From the NCBI GenBank assembly GCA_942493035.1, contig OW818666.1:1488001-1552000 (forward strand): a DNA stretch of 64,000 nt, written 5' to 3'. Below, in pieces: positions 51,401 to 58,233 of this stretch. The stretch comes from WRGT01 sp942493035 (GTDB lineage Bacteria > Spirochaetota > UBA4802 > UBA5550). Each line of letters starts with the position of its first letter. Positions within the stretch are counted from its first letter, which is position 1. The position numbers were made by a program, and so were the translations under genes. The notes under the pieces are model-generated. The model saw only the letters and a list, made by a program, of their open reading frames with translations, made no database searches and had not been told where the DNA came from.

Positions 51401-52760
51401 TTTCATTAATAAACCGGGCCTGCTCCATATTCTGAAATGCGGCATTGGAGAGTTGATTGGCAAGTGTGTATAGCGACTGTGCAACTTTATGAAACTGATC
51501 CTGAGACATAGATGGAACCTCATGAAATGCCTTTAAAAAATCAGCTTCATCCGCACCGATTTCCCTGGCATAAGCCAGCATAGATTCATCAGTCTGAGTT
51601 TCATCGCGGACCTGTCCGACAAGCCAGTTAGCTATATGATGTCCGCCAACCGTTATACTTGCACCGGCATCCCATAATCCGCCGCTAAGACAAGGCTTAA
51701 CAATAGGGCCCCTGGTATCAGGTGCCCCGAGTTCGGCATCAGATTTATAACAGTTACACAGTCCCTTTTCTGTTTTCCGGACTATCCCTTCGCAGAGATG
51801 TGTAAAATTACTCGGGCGGGTAATTGGAGTTCCGTCAGGATGCGTAATAATAGACGCAACCATTGTTGCAGATGCAAATTCATCCTGTATAAGCTGAATA
51901 TCATCAGGATTGAAAAGATCATTAAAATTCACGGCAGTATCATGCACCAGGGGAAGGGTCAGAGCAATGATTCTTTTTTCAATTGCTTCTTCAGCCTGTT
52001 TACGCTCGGTTATATTATGATAGTTTATTAAAACACCATTGATAGCCGGATTATTGATACAATTAACAGCTGTTAGTTCTACCCATTTATATACATCATT
52101 TTTACATTTAAACCTGTATTCAACAGTTACAGAGAGGTCTTCTTCCGACAGGATTTTAACAAATTCATTTTCAATCCAGACCGCATCACCCGGATGAACA
52201 GTTTTTCGAAAATCTGTTCCAATAAGATCATCAGGCTTCCAGCCGAACCATTTCTCAATATTGGTACTTTTATATTTCAGAATACCATCGGGACTGATTA
52301 TTCCGATTACATCTGAAATATTGGATATCATCGCTTTCTGTTTATTTTCACTCTCTAAAATTCTCATGTTTGCTTCAAAAAGCTTAAACGCCATTTTAAT
52401 CGATGCAGCAAGAACTGTATTACCTGAATTTTTTACTACGTATCCGTAAGATGTAATCTTTTCAGTTTTATCAACAATCTCAGGTTCAGTATGACTCGAT
52501 AGGAACACTACCGGAACTATTTTTTCATTTAAAATTCTTATAGCAGTCTCTGTACCGTCAATACCGTTTCCAAGATCAATATCCATAAGTATTAAATCTA
52601 TATTATGGTTAGTCCGGACAAGTTCACATGCTTCTTCTCCGGAATTTGCCACAATTATTGAATAGCCATGCTTTTCGAGAATTTTTTTTTCTGCTAATGC
52701 AATGACTGCTTCATCTTCCACGAGAAGTATGGTTTTACACTTATCCTGATTCATCAACAT
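48450..52760 (-). CDS. Seven-PAS sensor histidine kinase with receiver and PocR domains
   Basis: A 1436-residue soluble kinase. Order: receiver (about 8-128, LILMDIDLGNG), PAS1 (about 145-255), PocR ligand domain (about 280-430, with LCNCYKSDAELG and PCLSGGLWDAG), then six further PAS/PAC units (starting near residues 475, 600, 720, 850, 980 and 1110), then HisKA_2 (LKEVHHRVKNNMSTILNLL) and a HATPase (NELITNSMKYAF, FRDNGKGLP). PocR senses small hydrocarbon or acid ligands in known cases. An N-terminal receiver on a kinase suggests it also receives phosphate. No membrane segment is present. The response partner is not adjacent. Confidence 0.9.
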   Translation of the reverse strand: MLMNQDKCKTILLVEDEAVIALAEKKILEKHGYSIIVANSGEEACELVRTNHNIDLILMDIDLGNGIDGTETAIRILNEKIVPVVFLSSHTEPEIVDKTEKITSYGYVVKNSGNTVLAASIKMAFKLFEANMRILESENKQKAMISNISDVIGIISPDGILKYKSTNIEKWFGWKPDDLIGTDFRKTVHPGDAVWIENEFVKILSEEDLSVTVEYRFKCKNDVYKWVELTAVNCINNPAINGVLINYHNITERKQAEEAIEKRIIALTLPLVHDTAVNFNDLFNPDDIQLIQDEFASATMVASIITHPDGTPITRPSNFTHLCEGIVRKTEKGLCNCYKSDAELGAPDTRGPIVKPCLSGGLWDAGASITVGGHHIANWLVGQVRDETQTDESMLAYAREIGADEADFLKAFHEVPSMSQDQFHKVAQSLYTLANQLSNAAFQNMEQARFINERKDIEEQLRKSEEKYRSILENSSQGIVVARDGDIKYANPVSSVISGYTLDEIYSRPFMDFIYPDDRVMVINHYQARLAGESDNNPVYRFRLLGKQGNIVWCEINAVLIEWEGSAATLNFLTNITDQMKAEKALRESESKYRSIFENVQDIFYRIDLDGVIIEISPSIERYTGYTREQLIGRKVDDVYFNPDDRIKLLNNIIENGEVVDYELQLKAADERKVIASASSHILYDSAMKPAGIEGTLRDITERKKMEQALLESERNLRLITDNMHETVWLMDMDLNITWMSPSVEKIRGYTLEELAGFSLNQHLTKESFSGLMQLVAEELTPEKLNDINADITIYLELEFCRKDGSTFWGDTFATVIRDSEGKPSGILCTGRDISEQKASNKALRDSEKRLSYALEATSDGLYDMNLVSGEIYCNSRYYNMIGYELYEIPPSLDTWKSMLYPDDRDYAIGKLMDMLAMKDEFMEMEYRIKTKNGGFIWVLDRSKIVEYDASGKPVRIVGTHVDISERKQVEETLRNSEKIHRLLADNVSDVIWTMDFSGHFTYVSPSVERLRGYTPVEVLQQSLQSSLAPESAAVAQAAFENAVMQLSLGSGDPEFHGEIEQLCKDGTTVWTEVRTSIMRNDSGEIMSILGVTRDISERRRSDAALKESEEKYRILVEHSSDLIWSLDSNGEFIYASPSWEKITGYSPSVIIGTNFSSIVHPDDYQICLDTINKAVQLKEIQSSPVYRIRHADGSWHVHEATGTPVIGPDGVSISIVGFSRDITESREAEEKIQNLLKEKELILKEVHHRVKNNMSTILNLLTLQLDMQDNPQTKGVLFDAAGRVQSMMVLYNKLYRSDSENMLSLKEYFTALVWEIISLFPGKESLKLKLDIDDFMLSTKILSPLGIIINELITNSMKYAFSGMNECEIELKVFRKDKSVQIVFRDNGKGLPESVSFEKSTGFGMQLISMLTSQIKGKVYIDRERGTCFIIEFDI

Positions 52761-52791
52761 AAAACCTGCTTTGAATTGTTTATATAACTTT

Positions 52792-52913
52792 CAGTAATTA
52801 TTTCTAAATGTAATTTTTAGTTTAAAAAAACAAAAATTGTATATCCCGGCCTCCCACGGTGGCGGGGACAATAAAACTTTTTTTACTTTAGAAAAATTAA
52901 GTAATAAATACTG
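52792..52913. repeat. Full-length family A element
   Basis: CAGTAATTATTTCTAAATG at the left and AAGTAATAAATACTG at the right frame the hairpin TATATCCCGGCCTCC, CACGGT, GGCGGGGACAATAA. The left arm is the inverse of the right arm of the copy at 54972-55088. Confidence 0.75.
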
Positions 52914-53014
52914 ACTATTATATTATATGAAAGTCAAGATGAATACACTTTTATAGATTTAAAAATATCATTGTAGTTCACATAAAAAAATCAGCAATTA
53001 TTGAGGGGAGAGAG

Positions 53015-53281
53015 TTACCTCTTTTCTGTTTCCAAAGACGGAGTTTGCACAGATTGTTGAATTTTTCCTTTTCTGTTTACTGCAGTCATAAAAAGGAGTA
53101 TAAGAATAACCACTATCGTAACAACAGTTCCAAGCGCTGCTATGAAATAGTATTCATTAAGCGGATTCTTTTTTTTGCTGAAAGATGAACTTTCGTAGTA
53201 AAAGTTTCCACATTTTTTACATATATAATAATCATATACTGACTTTTCAAAATCAGTACCTTTGCAGTTTGAACACTGCAT
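53015..53281 (-). CDS. Zinc-ribbon membrane protein
   Basis: An 88-residue protein. GGAGG lies 5 bases before the ATG at 53281, so that start is chosen over a longer frame. The N-terminal zinc ribbon has CSNC (3-6) and CKKC (about 22-25), followed by one membrane segment (IAALGTVVTIVVILILLFMT) and a short polar tail. Many bacteria have such one-pass zinc-ribbon proteins of unknown role. Confidence 0.8.
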   Translation of the reverse strand: MQCSNCKGTDFEKSVYDYYICKKCGNFYYESSSFSKKKNPLNEYYFIAALGTVVTIVVILILLFMTAVNRKGKIQQSVQTPSLETEKR

Positions 53282-53817
53282 AAAATCCTCCATAAACAAA
53301 ATCTGCTATTTTATGCAACAATACTTTGTTTAATAATTTCGAAGAACAACAGAAAGATCAGAATCATTTCTAAATAATATTATCAGAACCGCAAGTAATA
53401 TTCTATTTCCGGATGGATTGACAGCGTTTTATTTTAACCGGTTCGTAAAATTATGTGCTGAAGATAATCTGCATGTACTGCCGATAAACCAATGGTTGCC
53501 GCTTAAACTCAATCTTTACAGGACGATGAGGTGAAAATCCATTTAAACCTCGGCAGGAATTTATACACTAAAAACACTTTTTTTTACATCCCATGAACTC
53601 TTAAAACTACTTAATACTGTATAACTAATCGCAACCGGCTGTATGATATATCCGAAGCATATTTTGAACCGGGGAGAACTATTTACAACCAGTTTATTGT
53701 ACTAACGGTAATGCACAGTTGTGAATTCAGGACGGTATAATTGTATCATTTTTTATTTGCTGTTGACAAATTAGAACTTGGATTTTAATCAATATTTAAT
53801 ATTGGAGGTTAACAGCA
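53282..53817. other. 536-bp gap with no convincing gene
   Basis: I see no open frame with a ribosome site and no repeat family element. Slightly less AT-rich stretches (around 53400-53520) could be gene remains. The right end holds the STAS promoter. Confidence 0.5.
53763..53791 (+). promoter_or_regulatory. Promoter of STAS gene
   Basis: TTGACA (53763-53768), 17-base spacer, TAATCA (53786-53791), then TTGGAGGTTAACAGCA before the ATG at 53818. Confidence 0.5.
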
Positions 53818-54207
53818 ATGTCTGAAATCAGAGTCGAAGAATTTGATAACATCGTTATAATATTTATTTCCGGCGAAGTTACAATGGTTACAGTTAATGA
53901 TATAGATAATACCTGTAAAAAATATCTTAATTCTGATATCGATGTATTAGCACTTGATATGAAAGGAGTTCAATTCATAGATTCATTCGGGATAAGCCGT
54001 GTAATCAAGGAATCGAAAGCCTTTGCTTCACAGGGAATTGAATTTGTACTTGTTAATTTAAACGATAATATCAATCAGATTTTCAAAATAGCTACTTTTG
54101 ACAGATTGTTTAAGATAATGACAAAAGATGAATTCAATTATAAATATTTTAATTCAAAATTAACACATTCTCAAAAATATGACAGATCCGGAAACCAGTC
54201 ACTTTAG
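53818..54207 (+). CDS. STAS-domain anti-sigma factor antagonist-like protein
   Basis: A 129-residue protein with one STAS domain (about 3-108) and a polar tail. The phosphorylation loop is FIDSFGIS with Ser56, the residue dephosphorylated by SpoIIE-type phosphatases in partner-switching systems. GGAGG precedes the ATG and a promoter is visible. The PP2C proteins encoded at 25-28 kb and 37-40 kb are possible partners, but no anti-sigma kinase gene is in the window, so the circuit cannot be closed. Confidence 0.88.
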   Translation: MSEIRVEEFDNIVIIFISGEVTMVTVNDIDNTCKKYLNSDIDVLALDMKGVQFIDSFGISRVIKESKAFASQGIEFVLVNLNDNINQIFKIATFDRLFKIMTKDEFNYKYFNSKLTHSQKYDRSGNQSL

Positions 54208-54281
54208 AAATGATCTAGGATAACACAGATGATAGACAATTTTTAAAATATAGACTGTTTTAAAAAAACAGAAGCGGAATA

Positions 54282-54911
54282 TCAAGCCCAAAGTTTCAAT
54301 TCCGGCTGATGGATTATTGCATAGAGTATATCGCTTCGTGTTATTATTCCGGCAATCGAACCATCGGTATTAACAACAGGCATTGCCCCGATATGATGAT
54401 CAAGCATAACTTTAGCAATACGTCTAATATCGGTTAATGGAGTTGTCGCTAACACATCTGTAGACATTATTTCTCTAACTGAAGCATCCCGCGAAGTCTC
54501 AATAACATTATCATTAATGATCAGCTTTTTCAATAGATCACGGTCTGAAACAATTCCGATTATTTTTCCATCTTCCGACACCACCGGCATGTGATGTACT
54601 TTTTTATCCATGAATTTCTGCCATGCATCATTAACGGAAACATCAGGTCCGACAGTGAAAACAGGGAAACTCATTATTCCGGAAGCATGAAAAACAGGAG
54701 TTTTTTCACTCTCCATCTTTGATGCTTCTTTATATATATCTGCTCCGTAGTTTCTGCCGCTGCCCGTTCCTGTACTCTGATTAGAAGATCCACCCTCATC
54801 AAACTTTTTAACACGGTTACTGCTCTTTGCATGATGAACCCTTATATTTTTAGGGAGATGTTCAAGTTGTGCATCAATCCGCTTCCCCTGAAGTGTAAAA
54901 AGATGGAACAT
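54282..54911 (-). CDS. CBS-pair protein
   Basis: A 209-residue soluble protein. Two CBS motifs cover about 78-200 (IMSFPVFTVGPDVSVNDAW; HHMPVVSEDGKIIGIVSDRD; IMSTDVLATTPLTDIRRIAK; IGAMPVVNTDGSIAGIITRSD). The first ~75 residues are polar and low in complexity, with a Gly/Ser-rich stretch (GGSSNQSTGTGSG). CBS pairs bind adenine nucleotides and regulate partners. GGAG precedes the ATG. No partner is evident. Confidence 0.87.
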   Translation of the reverse strand: MFHLFTLQGKRIDAQLEHLPKNIRVHHAKSSNRVKKFDEGGSSNQSTGTGSGRNYGADIYKEASKMESEKTPVFHASGIMSFPVFTVGPDVSVNDAWQKFMDKKVHHMPVVSEDGKIIGIVSDRDLLKKLIINDNVIETSRDASVREIMSTDVLATTPLTDIRRIAKVMLDHHIGAMPVVNTDGSIAGIITRSDILYAIIHQPELKLWA

Positions 54912-54971
54912 AAATTTCTCCTTGATTATCAGCCCATTTACTTTCTTGACAAAAACTGGTGTAAAAAAAGA

Positions 54972-55088
54972 CAGTATTTATTCCTTAACTTTTCTAAAGA
55001 AAAAAATCTATTATCCCCGCCGCCGTAGGCGGCGGGGATATATAATTTTTGTTTTTTACACTAAAAATTATATTTAGGAATAATTACT
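54972..55088. repeat. Full-length family A element (reference copy)
   Basis: CAGTATTTATTCCTTAAC at the left, hairpin TATCCCCGCCGCCG-TAGGCGGCGGGGATA in the centre, then TAATTTTTGTTTTTTACAC TAAAAATTATA and AGGAATAATTACT at the right. The right half has its own AT-rich hairpin. It is one of two adjacent elements in the 325-base gap between the CBS and NYN genes. Confidence 0.85.
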
Positions 55089-55095
55089 CAAAAAT

Positions 55096-55170
55096 AAGTA
55101 ATATATATCTCTTCCGTTATGGAGGCGGAGATAATAAAATATTTTCAACTACAGAAATTTAAGAAATGAC
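55096..55170. repeat. Diverged family A element beside the reference copy
   Basis: AAGTAATATATATCTC, TTCCGTTATGGA, GGCGGAGATAATAAAA with an AT-rich right arm ending near AAGAAATGACTT. It starts 7 bases after the previous element ends. Confidence 0.55.
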
Positions 55171-55236
55171 TTCTATATATTTTTATATCATTCAACATCT
55201 AAGTCAATTCATTTTATTATCCGGAGAAGAACAGTC

Positions 55237-55632
55237 ATGGCCACATATTTTTTCTGGGATATTGAGAATGTTTCGTTTCACAATCTTGAACGGATCATGG
55301 AGCATACGGGGAAATCTGATGCTGAAATATTATATGTAGTGTACTCAAAGATAAAAGAAGCCCGAAAAGAGAAGCTTCAGGAAAGCGGCTGGATACTTAT
55401 ACAGACAGAAGGGATATCCCGGAACTCAGCGGACTATAAAATTCAGGAGATGATTCAACTCATTCTAAAAAAAGAGCCACCTCTTCCTGATAAAATATTT
55501 CTGATTACTGAAGATAAAGGATTTTATAATATTTCACAGCAGATAATTGATACCGGAATTAAACTTGAAATAATATGTGCAACAAAAGATCCACAGTGGA
55601 TAAAAGATTTAAAATTCCATAACTGCTCATAA
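55237..55632 (+). CDS. NYN/PIN-like nuclease-fold protein
   Basis: A 131-residue protein with the NYN layout: FFWDIENVSF (Asp8, Asn11), a middle Asp in SADYKIQEM, and FLITEDKGFYN, giving the acidic cluster of PIN-like RNases. GGAG precedes the ATG. The last four residues and stop (HNCS-TAA) lie inside the family B repeat that begins at 55619, so an insertion seems to have reset the C-terminus. RNase activity is likely by family but not shown. Confidence 0.8.
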   Translation: MATYFFWDIENVSFHNLERIMEHTGKSDAEILYVVYSKIKEARKEKLQESGWILIQTEGISRNSADYKIQEMIQLILKKEPPLPDKIFLITEDKGFYNISQQIIDTGIKLEIICATKDPQWIKDLKFHNCS

Positions 55633-55705
55633 ACTGGAAGTAAAATTGCTCCACCGCGCCGGTGGCGCGGCGGAGATAAAATACCACCAATTTATGAACA
55701 GTTAC
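55619..55705. repeat. Intact family B element at the end of the NYN gene
   Basis: CATAACTGCTCATAAACTGG, AAGTAAAATTGCTCCACC, the hairpin GCGCC-GG-TGGCGC, GGCGGAGATAAAATACCACC, AATTTATGAACAGTTA. Outer arms are near inverted repeats. Confidence 0.8.
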
Positions 55706-55709
55706 TTAA

Positions 55710-55790
55710 ATTTCTGGAATGTATCTCCCCGCCGTCTTCGGCGGCGGGGAGATACTTTCTGTTTATTATAAAAAATTACAAGATTATCAA
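55710..55790. repeat. Family A-type hairpin element directly after family B copy
   Basis: GTATCTCCCCGCCG (55721-55734) and CGGCGGGGAGATAC (55742-55755) are perfect 14-bp arms around TCTTCGG. AT-rich arms flank them. It forms the 5' flank of the YaiI gene. Confidence 0.7.
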
Positions 55791-55814
55791 TACAAAAAAA
55801 ATGATAAGGATTAT

Positions 55815-56270
55815 ATGCAGATACTTATAGACGCAGATGCAACACCCGTAGTAATAAAAGACATACTATTTCGTGCTGTTGAACGGAATTCAATTCCGCT
55901 GATACTTGTTGCAAATCAGCCGATGAAGCACCCGAAATCTCCATTCATCTCTTCAATAATAGTTGCATCAGGTCCCGATGAGGCTGATGACCATATTGCA
56001 GAGATTGTTCAGCCGGGTGATCTTGTTATTACTGCAGACATCCCTCTCGCCGACAGAGTAGTCACCAAAGGGGGCTATGCACTCAATCCAAGGGGAGAAT
56101 TCTATACAGTAGAAAATATCAAGGAACGGTTAGCCATGCGCGACCTAATGGATGAATTGCGGAACAGCGGTTTAAACACCAGCAACCAGGCGCCATTCTC
56201 AAGCCGTGACCGTCAGGCATTTGCCAATCAGCTTGACCGGTTCCTTACAAAATATCTTAAAAACAATTAA
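55815..56270 (+). CDS. YaiI/YqxD family protein (DUF188)
   Basis: A 151-residue protein. MQILIDADATPVVIKDILFR at the start and VITADIPLADRVV in the middle are diagnostic of the UPF0178/DUF188 family, a PIN-like fold with conserved Asp residues. AAGGA lies 4 bases before the ATG at 55815; a longer frame would be translated from the palindromic repeat. Function in any organism is unclear; the fold suggests a nuclease. The YwbE-like gene starts 13 bases after its stop. Confidence 0.9.
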   Translation: MQILIDADATPVVIKDILFRAVERNSIPLILVANQPMKHPKSPFISSIIVASGPDEADDHIAEIVQPGDLVITADIPLADRVVTKGGYALNPRGEFYTVENIKERLAMRDLMDELRNSGLNTSNQAPFSSRDRQAFANQLDRFLTKYLKNN

Positions 56271-56283
56271 GCCGGAGTTGAAA

Positions 56284-56475
56284 ATGGACGGGACAAAACG
56301 CGCATCAATTAAGACCGGAATAAAAGTTGCAATTGTATTAAAAAATGATCAGCGCACAGGGAAACTTACAGAAGGAATTGTAAAAGATATTCTTACCAAC
56401 TCTCCATCTCATCCTCATGGAATAAAAGTAAGGCTTCAGAGCGGTGAAGTAGGCAGAGTAAAATCTATATTGTAA
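56284..56475 (+). CDS. ywbE: YwbE family protein (DUF2196)
   Basis: A 63-residue basic protein: KTGIKVAIVLKNDQRTGKL, TEGIVKDILTNSPSHPHGIK, VRLQSGEVGRVKSI. These are the hallmarks of the YwbE/DUF2196 family, a small beta-rich domain of unknown role. GGAG lies before the ATG at 56284; a longer frame overlaps the YaiI gene and lacks support. It forms an operon with the YaiI gene. Confidence 0.9.
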   Translation: MDGTKRASIKTGIKVAIVLKNDQRTGKLTEGIVKDILTNSPSHPHGIKVRLQSGEVGRVKSIL

Positions 56476-56481
56476 AAAAAA

Positions 56482-56509
56482 GGTCTCTCCAATATTCATT
56501 GAAGAGACC
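56482..56509. terminator. Bidirectional terminator
   Basis: GGTCTCT / AGAGACC stem, extended by CCAAT-like pairing in the loop and preceded by an A-run, between convergent ywbE and the CoA-transferase gene. Confidence 0.65.
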
Positions 56510-56534
56510 CGTAAATACTGTATGATAAAATTTT

Positions 56535-57911
56535 CTATGCTATCTTACTTGAACGTCTCCAGATTCTGTTGGTCTGAGCAGATTTAATCAGATCTTCCCT
56601 GAAAGCGGGATGTGCAATTTCAATAAGCCTTTCAGCTCTTGACCATGTTGATGCACCTTTCATATTAGCGCACCCGAACTCTGTAACAACCATATGGACT
56701 GTCTGTCTGGGGACAGTCACTGTAGTTCCAAGAGGCATAATCGGAAGTATATTTGAAATAAGATTGCCATTTTTATCTTCATAAGATGACGGGAGACAAA
56801 TTAAACTCTTCCCCCCTTTTGACCAGTACGCACCCTGAACAAAATCGAGCATACCTCCGTTTCCTGATATCTGACGGAAATCGCTGTTTTCAGCACTGAT
56901 CTGTGAATATATATCTACTTTAAGAGCCTGATTTATAGAAATCAGTTTATCTATCTTCGCAAGATTTATAGGGTGATTCGAGTAACTTACATTATACGAT
57001 GCAAGGGCTTTATTATTATCCACCCAATCGTAAAGTTTTTTACTCCCGAGAGCAAAAGTGTAAACGATCTTTCCGGTATCGATGTTTTTCTTCATTCCAG
57101 TCATTCGGCCAGACTCAAACATATCAATATATGCATCAGAAAGCATTTCCGTATGCCCTCCGAGATTTTTAAGATCCGTTTCCGCAATCAGTTTCCCCAG
57201 CATATTCGGCATACCACCGATACCAAGCTGAATACAGCACCCGTCTTCAACATGTTCAAGAACATGATTTGCAATCTGCCGGTCGATATCTGTAGGATCT
57301 TTTAACGGAACTTCACCAAGAGGTGAATCTTCTTTAATAATATAATCAACCTGTGATATATGAAGCTTCTCCTTCGCTCCCCCCAGAGCTACAGGCATAT
57401 TCGCATTTTCTTCCACTATGAGTATCTTGGCATTAGTAGCCTGCTCGTATGTACAGGCATTACTCAATCCGAAGTTAAAATACCCGTGACTATCCATTGG
57501 TGCAACACGCACTGCCATAATATTTCTCAGCTGAATACCGAGTTTACCGCTTGCCGAATCATTGGGACAACTGTACATTTCACTCTCTCCCAGAACCGGA
57601 GGAGCGTAAAAAATATTTTGTGCACCTTTACTCTGCATTATTCTGGTTAGAGGTGAAAAATGTACATCATGATAAGTAAAGGCTTCTCCGAAAGGATCTT
57701 TCAACACTACTTCAGGTACTGGAAGAAGAGTTACACATGATTGGATTACAACATCTTTAAGTTCGGCTTTTCTAGCAGCAAGCGCTCTGTCAAATGCAAC
57801 CGGTTTTCCGTTGAAAAATCCGTAATCGATATAGTCTCCGGAGTTAACATGTTTTGCAGCTTCTTCGGGCGTACAGGATTTCTCATGATACATTTTTTTG
57901 TTTCTAGCCAT
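56535..57911 (-). CDS. CoA-transferase (butyryl-CoA:acetate / 4-hydroxybutyrate type), copy 2
   Basis: A 458-residue paralogue of the enzyme at 12173-13549, of identical length and with the same ending (IWRRSSKIA). The catalytic Glu is E255 (GGHTEMLSD); QLGIGGMPN and SGNGGMLDFV mark the CoA-binding parts, where copy 1 has SGTGGQVDFV. The Gln-to-Met difference in that loop suggests a different acid preference. GGAGG precedes the ATG. It is transcribed alone. Confidence 0.9.
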   Translation of the reverse strand: MARNKKMYHEKSCTPEEAAKHVNSGDYIDYGFFNGKPVAFDRALAARKAELKDVVIQSCVTLLPVPEVVLKDPFGEAFTYHDVHFSPLTRIMQSKGAQNIFYAPPVLGESEMYSCPNDSASGKLGIQLRNIMAVRVAPMDSHGYFNFGLSNACTYEQATNAKILIVEENANMPVALGGAKEKLHISQVDYIIKEDSPLGEVPLKDPTDIDRQIANHVLEHVEDGCCIQLGIGGMPNMLGKLIAETDLKNLGGHTEMLSDAYIDMFESGRMTGMKKNIDTGKIVYTFALGSKKLYDWVDNNKALASYNVSYSNHPINLAKIDKLISINQALKVDIYSQISAENSDFRQISGNGGMLDFVQGAYWSKGGKSLICLPSSYEDKNGNLISNILPIMPLGTTVTVPRQTVHMVVTEFGCANMKGASTWSRAERLIEIAHPAFREDLIKSAQTNRIWRRSSKIA

Positions 57912-58233
57912 AGTCTTTTTGCCTCCTGGTTTGACTGTTAAAATTTACATATATGATTTAACAGTTCTATGTATATATTTATTTAAACTTGTATAAACTG
58001 ACATGTCAATCTAGTTTTCATAAAAACAGGAAAAAAAATCCATACAGCCGGTCTTAAAACACCAGATAAGCATCTTCTGAAAAAAAGTATTGCTAAAAAT
58101 TACAATTGCTCTTAAACTGTTGTTATTCTATCATCGCCGCACTTTTAACGCAGCGATGATCAAGTTTAGAAGAACTTACTAAATACATTTATCAAATCAA
58201 TGTTTATAAATATAATTCAAGAGGCGTATAATA
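57912..58233. other. 322-bp gap with one palindrome
   Basis: No gene is seen. ATCATCGC / GCGATGAT (58129-58159) is an 8-bp inverted repeat in a context like a worn family B element (preceding TTGTTATTCT, following AGTTTAGAAGAACTTACT). Confidence 0.4.

Noticed and set aside
53282..53817. A hidden gene in the 536-bp gap
   Set aside because: I found no frame with a ribosome site and coherent protein; the gap may hold gene remains, but nothing can be named.
54972..55170. Clustered palindromes as a CRISPR array
   Set aside because: The copies differ in length and orientation, are not evenly spaced and recur singly across the window; no cas genes are present.
55719..55814. 32-residue extension of the YaiI protein
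   Set aside because: It lies in a family A hairpin; the DUF188 family starts at MQILIDAD.
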